Origin: Nemertoderma westbladi
Lineage: Eukaryota > Xenacoelomorpha > Nemertodermatida > Nemertodermatidae
Assembly (NCBI GenBank): GCA_032718475.1
Contig: JAUCBJ010003986.1
Location: 1 to 23,122, forward strand
Reading direction: 5' to 3'
DNA length: 23,122 nucleotides
Positions 17,437-23,122 of the stretch are shown here, one piece after another. The notes under the pieces were generated by a model, which made no database searches, was not told where the DNA came from, and saw only the letters and a list, made by a program, of their open reading frames with translations. Position 1 is the stretch's first letter, and every line of letters starts with the position of its first letter. Position numbers and translations under genes: made by a program.

Positions 17437-19317
17437 ATGTCTTATCTAACAACTCTAATGATGGGTTCTATAATTAGTGGGTCTGTTGCCGTATTCACGG
17501 CTTCCCTTGCCGTGGTCTACAAATTAAATCTGTTATATATTCGTGGCAACCCGCCGGACAAGCAGTCTAAACGCAACGGCGGGGAACTCGTTGCCATGGT
17601 GCTAAAGCAACACAAAGTGAAACATCTGTTCACTCTGTGCGGCGGCCACATATCGCCGATACTGGTGGAATGCGAGAGGGCTGGAATCCGAGTGGTTGAC
17701 ACTCGGCAGGAAGCCACGGCCGTGTTCGCCGCCGACGCCACCGCTAGACTCACTGGTGGCGTCGGCGCTGTGGCGGTAACCGCGGGCCCCGGAGTTACGA
17801 ACACGGTAACCGCGGTTAAGAACGCGCAGATGGCCCAGAGCCCTGTGTTGGTGATGGGCGGCGCGGCGGCTTCTATTCTTAAAGGTCGCGGCGCCCTGCA
17901 AGACATACCGCAAGTTGAGTTGTTCCAAACAATATGTAAGGGGTGTTTCACAGTGAAGGTAGTCCGGGATATAATTCCGGTGTTAAGAAACGCAATCCAA
18001 TTGTCTCAAAGTGGCACCCCCGGTCCGGTATTCGTAGAGTTTCCAATCGATGTTCTTTATCCCTACCAACAGGTTTTTAACGAAATCGGAATAAATTCTT
18101 CCGGGAAGAAACGCGGGTTCCTCCAGCGGATAATAAATTTCTATCTCTGTAATTACGTTGATAATTTATTCTCCGGGGCCTGGTTGCCTAGAGATTGCAC
18201 GTCACTTCCACTCGATATCCCGTTTATTTCGGAGGATAAACTCACTCGCGTTGCAAAGTTGGTGAGCCGGAGTAAGAAACCGTTGATTCTTGTCGGGAGT
18301 CAGTCGACGTTGCCGCCCAGTCGTGTGGAAGCGGTTCGCGCGGGGTTGGAATCCCTAGGGATCCCTTGCTACCTGGGCGGGATGGCTCGCGGGCTGCTGG
18401 GCAAACGGAGTCCGACGTTCTTCCGACAACGTCGCCGCGACGCCTTAAGGGACGCGGATCTCATAATCCTTGCCGGATCCGTCGCGGACTTCCGTCTCTC
18501 TTACGGACGTGTTCTACCGCGAAACGCCAAGATAATCGCGGTTAATCGTGATAAAACCCAACTAACGCTCAACTCAGATATGTTCTGGAAACCCACAGTC
18601 GCGGCCATTGCAGATCCCGGAAACTTTATAGTTCGGCTTTCCGAGTTGTTAAAAGGAATGAAAGTCGATGCAGATTGGCTGGGAAGTCTTCGGTCACGTG
18701 ACGATGAAAAGGAACAGGAAAATCTAAAGAAATCTTTAGAGAAATCCGATAAATTTATCAATCCGTTGAGTTTATTGCAGAGAGCCGAGTCGTTTCTCCC
18801 GCGCGATCTCGTCTTGGTTGCGGATGGTGGCGACTTTGTGGGTTCTGCAGCGTACATCCTCCGACCGCGGGACCCATTGACGTGGCTCGACCCCGGGCCG
18901 TTCGGGACCCTGGGGGTGGGCGGTGGGTTCGCGTTGGGGGCCGGGTTGGCTCGTCCTGGGACCCGAGTGTGGGTGGTCTTCGGCGACGGGTCGCTCGGTT
19001 ACTCCCTCGTCGAGTTCGACACGTTCGATCGCCACGGGGTGCCGGTGGTCGCGTTGGTTGGCAACGACGCTTGTTGGTCTCAGATTGCTAGGGAGCAGGT
19101 TCCGATGCTAGGAGCGGCCACCGCTTGCAATCTCTCGCACTCAGACTACCACTTAGCTGTATCCGCCTTCAACGGAGTCGGTCTGCTCCTGGATGACCCC
19201 GACAAAGTCGACGATGTTCTCAGAGAGGCAGACGCAGCCTATAGGGAAGGCAAATCTGTTCTGATAAACGCCTTAATAGGTAAAAGTGATTTCCGATCAG
19301 GTTCCATTTCCGTTTAA
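17437..19317 (+). CDS. ILVBL: ILVBL/HACL2-type thiamine-diphosphate 2-hydroxyacyl-CoA lyase
   Basis: An intact 626-codon frame close to the animal ILVBL length (about 630). An N-terminal hydrophobic helix (about residues 7-30) fits the family's ER-membrane anchoring. Three domains follow: ThDP-binding N domain (about 45-215) with Glu92 in Thr-Arg-Gln-Glu-Ala-Thr-Ala, the cofactor-activating Glu; a central Rossmann-like domain (about 265-400); and the C domain with Gly-Asp-Gly at 516-518 and Asn-Asp at 543-544, the Mg/ThDP-binding motif. ILVBL (acetolactate synthase-like, HACL2) cleaves 2-hydroxyacyl-CoA to formyl-CoA and a shortened aldehyde in fatty-acid alpha-oxidation, for example in phytosphingosine breakdown. 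Start: ATG with a purine at -3. The coding part has no intron, unlike the many-exon vertebrate gene, and is much more GC-rich than its flanks. Cys546 stands where relatives, as I recall, have Gly. Orthology rather than a close paralogue is inferred. Confidence 0.95.
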   Translation: MSYLTTLMMGSIISGSVAVFTASLAVVYKLNLLYIRGNPPDKQSKRNGGELVAMVLKQHKVKHLFTLCGGHISPILVECERAGIRVVDTRQEATAVFAADATARLTGGVGAVAVTAGPGVTNTVTAVKNAQMAQSPVLVMGGAAASILKGRGALQDIPQVELFQTICKGCFTVKVVRDIIPVLRNAIQLSQSGTPGPVFVEFPIDVLYPYQQVFNEIGINSSGKKRGFLQRIINFYLCNYVDNLFSGAWLPRDCTSLPLDIPFISEDKLTRVAKLVSRSKKPLILVGSQSTLPPSRVEAVRAGLESLGIPCYLGGMARGLLGKRSPTFFRQRRRDALRDADLIILAGSVADFRLSYGRVLPRNAKIIAVNRDKTQLTLNSDMFWKPTVAAIADPGNFIVRLSELLKGMKVDADWLGSLRSRDDEKEQENLKKSLEKSDKFINPLSLLQRAESFLPRDLVLVADGGDFVGSAAYILRPRDPLTWLDPGPFGTLGVGGGFALGAGLARPGTRVWVVFGDGSLGYSLVEFDTFDRHGVPVVALVGNDACWSQIAREQVPMLGAATACNLSHSDYHLAVSAFNGVGLLLDDPDKVDDVLREADAAYREGKSVLINALIGKSDFRSGSISV

Positions 19318-20422
19318 ATTCCTTCTAATTTTATTTATTATAATTTATAAACCCGAAGTTAATACTTAATACTTAATAATATATTAATTTTAATATATTT
19401 TAATTTTATTATTTACATTCCGTTATCAATCTAAATTGTAAAGATGTATTGATGTGGAAATGTATATTATAATTTCTTCAAATTGTCAAATACTTAACAA
19501 ATCGAAATTTGCATTTAGATTAAGTTAGTATTTAAGAAGTTAAGAAGTTAGTATTACTCGTGGAATAATTTATTGGATACGATGCAGTTCATTTCACATT
19601 TTTTTTGTTGATTTTGTTTCATATAGTAATATATTTTACCTATGAATGTGTCAGGCAATCTTAACAGATTGCGCAAGTACAATTAATTAGGAATAAATGA
19701 TATTAACTACAGCACTCGCTAGTATACTTTCAATTGTATGCCGTATCCAATTCTCCAATTCTAGTTATGTAAATTATTTATTTGTGCTACTGTAATCTAC
19801 GAAACTTATTTATTACCTATTTTTATAATCTGTATCATTATTATGCCTTTAATTATATATTTGATAATTGTTTATTAATTAAATATAATTATAAATTATA
19901 TATAATTATATAATTATAGGGCTTTATGGAATGATTAATTAAATTGCTGGTTTAACAAATCATTGATACATTAGAGAAATATGGAGGATACAAGACCGAA
20001 GTATTATTATTATTATTTGCTTTTATTTATAACCAAATAATTAGTTTTGGTTGTGTTCCCGGTGAAACTTTTTCATAAAGATTTGCAGGTACAACCGGGT
20101 CAAATGTTCACATAATTGTGTCATCATTTCAGCAAACTAAAGTCACGTTGTGTCGCCTTCCCAGCATCGTTATGAAGCTGTTAGATCTCGTATGTTAAAA
20201 GATATCACTTTACATATCGCTTATTGTCATTGGATTTTAGATATTTTGACAGATTTTGAATCTCTACAACTTCATATTTCCATCGGTACCAACGTATGGC
20301 TTTAAGGGTGAGAAATAACTACAGCATTATAGGTTCATTATCGACGTAGGCCAATTTTACTTTTCTGTAAACACCTAGAGACTTGTAAACCAAGTGAGGG
20401 GGGAGGTCAAACTATCTCTGTT
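19318..20422. other. AT-rich 3' flank of the ILVBL-type gene
   Basis: I see no gene here. There are TTAATTTTAATATA-type runs just after the stop codon, a TATAATTATA-rich patch at about 19855-19920, and a short ATT microsatellite near 20003-20018. No poly-A tract or target duplication marks the gene as a recent retrocopy. Confidence 0.5.
19692..19697 (+). terminator. Candidate polyadenylation signal AATAAA
   Basis: The first AATAAA after the ILVBL-type stop codon lies here, which would give a 3' UTR of roughly 0.4 kb. The region is very AT-rich, so such hexamers occur by chance. An ATTAAA follows near 19938. Confidence 0.35.
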
Positions 20423-21330
20423 TCAAATTGCATGTAATCTCTTTATGATTTGTGCAAGTGTGTCGCCCTGAAGGACTCCCCATAAGACTTGGAATGGATC
20501 TGTGTCACCATCAGCAGTAGACACAAATGTGGAGGAACCCTCGTACAATGAGTGACCTGATAGCTGTAATGATTTCCAATGTGATCTCGAAACAGAATCA
20601 AAGGTCATAAGTAAGTCAGCAAAAATAACAGCCAAATGTCTGTTTTTCTGCTGATAACCTTCCAAGCGCCAGAATGGTCTCTGTGGTTCCACGATCTTTA
20701 CGGTACCCATTCTAATTTCCACGTAGCAGTCTCTAAATTGGATCCCTGATGCGATTTAGTATAACTCTATTGTACAGCCCTGCAATCGAGATCAACAAGA
20801 ATCCATGAAATGATCCGAAGAGTGATAGGTTGCCATTCTTGATAACTGGCGCCAACTTATTTGTTACTTATTTGTTTTCATTTATTGTGGGACTCTCGTC
20901 GTTCTGTACATGTCCATGATTATGGGATGAATGACCTCGAAATACACACCAGGAAGGACGCCATCTACTCCAATGTCACGATTGGTCTTGATGCTCTTTG
21001 GAGCAGTCTTGACAGACTGCTGCATAAACTCAGTTCCACTGGTATAGAACTGTCAGACACACGATGTATTACAAAGTTATCAGGCAATTTGTTATTCTTC
21101 CATTTACATATGCTCTAGTTATAATGTTTATTTTTTAATGTACGAAAGGAATAAAATACGATACCTTGTCACTGTTTAGGAGCTTCCAATAATTGCAGGG
21201 ATCTGCTGGAGATTCAGCCTTAACCTTGGCATTTCCACCCATTCATCAGGTTGATCCTGATGAATCCCTCTCTGCAGGCATCCATGATTGCCTGCAGGCA
21301 TCGGTATTGTTGATAGCCTGAACCAGCTTA
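20423..21330 (-). pseudogene. LINE-type (non-LTR) reverse transcriptase fragment
   Basis: On the minus strand, read from high to low coordinates, this shows the order of a non-LTR reverse transcriptase. Near 21200 is Asn-Tyr-Trp-Lys-Leu-Leu-Asn, like the pre-RT 'P.E.WK.L'. Near 20770 is Leu-Tyr-Asn-Arg-Val-Ile-Leu-Asn-Arg-Ile. The frame 20722-20423 then has Glu-Gly-Tyr-Gln-Gln-Lys-Asn, Phe-Ala-Asp-Leu-Leu-Met-Thr-Phe-Asp-Ser (motif A, normally 'F.D..KAFDS', with its catalytic Asp) and Gly-Val-Leu-Gln-Gly-Asp-Thr-Leu-Ala (motif B). The YADD motif C is absent, because the homology stops near 20423. Several frameshifts and stops are present, so it is a dead fragment of a LINE whose clade I cannot name. 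Plus-strand open frames here are shadows. Confidence 0.75.
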
Positions 21331-22125
21331 TTGATAAGCTCCAGTGACCTAGGTACAGCATGAACTGCATCCTTGGTGGTCCTAGTCTGCCAATGGCGAG
21401 GTAGATCTCTTAGTTCTGCCAACTCCACCCCCCCCCCCCCCCCCCCCCCTCGCAATCTGGCCTCACTGGTGGCCCAGGGTTTGGGCCAGAGAGGTTTTCA
21501 GGAAACGGAATCAAATAATTGTTGACCACTCTCTCTACAATAGGGGATGAGACAGACAGCCGGTCAGGGGATAACTGACGCCTGTGAGGCCATTTGTGTC
21601 CGGTTATTCCGCTGGCTTAGTGACCGGACCTCTGCATTACTGTATGTTCCTTAGTGGGAGTTGGGGGTGCTTTTTTGCCGAGTCATCCCTCTGGGCAAAT
21701 ACCGCGCCCTGGTATGCCATTCCACAGGGTGGGAGAAGGCAAATAACCTTATTTCCAAGGTGTCCAAGAGATGGAGGGAGTTTGTGACGAGTACATTAGA
21801 AATATATAATTATTTAATTATTAGCAACAAGTACAACATGGGAGTTGTTCTAACTGACATTATATTAATATTCATCTCGCAATACAGCACCACTTAAACT
21901 GCTTCAACCTGGGTGGACACTGACAAGTAAGTGTAGCAAGTAATTAGTTACGGAACAGGTAAGTGTAAAAAACGAAGTAAAGGTTGTCGTGGTTATAAAA
22001 AATTGTCATTACCGCGGAAGTGCTTCACTCTGACGTCTTTGCTCCATAAACAAATAGGTTGAATTGATTAAGGTTGTTTTTACTCTAATCTTCCATTATT
22101 TATAAGTAAAGGATATAGAGAACTT
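21331..22125. other. Non-coding repeat-derived DNA with a 22-C run
   Basis: C-only at 21428-21449. The minus strand above 21330 may hold a further, unrecognisable part of the LINE fragment. From 21450 to 21790 the sequence is GC-balanced, with small open frames on the plus strand that lack motifs. After 21790 it becomes AT-rich. I find no gene to support. Confidence 0.4.
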
Positions 22126-22457
22126 GGCATATCCCCCCCCCCCCCCCCCCCCCTTCTCTATTATTTTCTGTCACTCTAGTGAAGCTACTGCAATCTGAAT
22201 AAATCACTGTGTAGCGTAGCGTGCTTTGCGTCAAGTGTGTCCCCTAGTGGGGTAATCGCATTGAAAGTTAATAACTGTTATATACTCCATTTTCCATTAT
22301 GTAAACTTGAATTGCTTTTTTAAAGGGCGAGGTTGATGTTTAAACAAAAAAAATTGACATTAAAATCCTCTCTATAACTACGGCATATCGTTCTCGCTAA
22401 TGTAGATGCACTTTTATTTCTGTCACTTTAGTTAAGCCACTGCAATCTGAAGAAATC
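22126..22457. repeat. Direct duplication with a 21-C run in the first copy
   Basis: A block reading GGCATATC ... TATTTCTGTCACT.TAGT.AAGC.ACTGCAATCTGAA.AAATC occurs at about 22126-22204 and again at about 22381-22457, spaced some 250 bp. The first copy carries 21 C (22133-22153) where the second has mixed sequence. A weaker third echo (TTTATTTCGCGTCACTGTAA) lies near 22800. No reading frame is involved. Confidence 0.7.
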
Positions 22458-22845
22458 CCGGAAGGGGGGGGAAGTGTCACCATGACCATTAATAAAATGT
22501 GTCATTTTCAGATCCCCCCCCTCCCCCTCCATATTTTTCTACAAATCTTTATCATATTACGTTAAATTTGAAACACAACTAAAGTCCATTTTTTAAATTT
22601 GGAAACAGCTTATTTTTGGTCATAACCTCGCGAGTTTTGCTCGTAGTCTTGTACGTTTTTGGGCTCATTCTGTTCGGAATATAACGATTTATTCAAATCC
22701 ACTTCCAATTTTATAATTTTATTATGTTTTCTCATTCAAAAACGCTGTGAAAAAAGCTTCGTTTTAAAAATTGTGTTACAAATATAGGTTTAGAGGTTTT
22801 TATTTCGCGTCACTGTAATTAATTAATGCCCAACTGCCTCAAAAT
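22458..22845. other. Non-coding stretch before the satellite
   Basis: I see no gene. Short G and C runs occur near 22465-22472 and 22514-22529. Around 22655 the sequence CGTTTTTGGGCTCATTC is almost the same as part of the fold-back arm at 9885-11033 (CGTTTTGGGCTCATTCG in the orientation of its left arm), so part of this stretch may belong to the same repeat family. Confidence 0.4.
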
Positions 22846-23122
22846 CATAGAAAAATCATGGAAAAAACATAGAGAAAAAACATTGAGGAAAAAAAACTAT
22901 GAGAAAAAACATTGAGGAAAAAAAACTATGAGAAAAAAACATAGGGAAAAAACATAGAGAAAAAACATTGAGAAAAAAAACTATGAGAAACAAAACATAG
23001 GGAAAAACATAGAGAAAAAACATTGAGAAAAAAAACTATGAGAAACAAAACATAGGGAAAAACATAGAGAAAAAACATTGAGAAAAAAAACTATGAGAAA
23101 CAAAACATAGGGAAAAACATAG
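22846..23122. repeat. A-rich satellite with a 55-bp higher-order unit
   Basis: From about 22846 short units of 12-15 bases, each a CATAGAG/CATTGAG/CTATGAG/CATAGGG head plus an A-run, repeat head to tail. From 22981 they settle into a fixed 55-bp order of four sub-units: CTATGAG starts at 22981, 23036 and 23091, exactly 55 apart. The left part is less regular. The array runs off the window at 23122, so its full size is unknown. Confidence 0.9.

Noticed and set aside
17517-18857. Minus-strand and alternative-frame open frames inside the ILVBL-type gene
   Set aside because: They are shadows of a GC-rich intact gene and match no family.
17437-19317. Recent horizontal transfer of a bacterial acetolactate synthase
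   Set aside because: The N-terminal membrane helix, overall length and many sequence blocks match the animal ILVBL family and not bacterial acetolactate synthase.
20861-21118. Plus-strand 85-codon frame
   Set aside because: It overlaps the minus-strand LINE reverse transcriptase fragment and has no motif.

Overview
The window looks like nuclear DNA of an invertebrate animal, probably marine. It holds one intact metazoan-type enzyme gene without introns in its coding part, set in AT-rich DNA crowded with decayed transposable elements. These include a Penelope-like element, a BEL/Pao LTR retrotransposon, a LINE-type reverse transcriptase fragment and several non-autonomous DNA transposons. There are also long G or C homopolymers and a simple satellite. 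I see no bacterial operon structure, tRNA, rRNA or CRISPR array. The species cannot be named from the sequence alone.

Layout. (1) 174-2665, minus strand: remains of a Penelope-like element (end of the reverse transcriptase, linker and GIY-YIG endonuclease). It is split inside the endonuclease by a 1.4 kb TTAA-flanked, piggyBac-type non-autonomous element at 448-1886. (2) 3024-9883, plus strand: a BEL/Pao retrotransposon wreck in the order gag, protease, reverse transcriptase, RNase H, integrase zinc-binding domain. It has an unusually long, unrecognised gag N-terminal part, many frameshifts and stops, and large internal deletions. It is interrupted at 8460-9287 by a hAT-type MITE with an 8-bp target duplication, and it ends at a TTAA/poly-G junction. 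(3) 9885-11033: a fold-back element with two arms of about 460 bp. (4) 11865 to about 15600 (perhaps 15830), plus strand: a broken reading frame of about 1250 codons that ends in CCHC zinc knuckles. It is Gag-like in design, but I cannot assign it to a family. (5) 15830-17436: non-coding DNA with a 69-bp tandem duplication, a perfect 36-bp palindrome and a small hAT-like MITE. (6) 17437-19317, plus strand: an intact 626-codon ILVBL/HACL2-type thiamine-diphosphate lyase, the only convincing host gene. (7) 19318-23122: AT-rich DNA, a minus-strand LINE reverse transcriptase fragment (20423 to about 21330), C-runs, a duplicated block near 22.1-22.5 kb, and a 55-bp higher-order A-rich satellite running off the right end.

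The parts do not form one pathway; the window is a record of layered insertions beside one housekeeping gene. Two insertions can be checked internally. Taking out the TTAA element, or the hAT MITE, together with one target-site copy rejoins the interrupted reading frame exactly. The most interesting unexplained sequences are the zinc-knuckle pseudogene at 11865-15600 and the N-terminal extension of the BEL gag.
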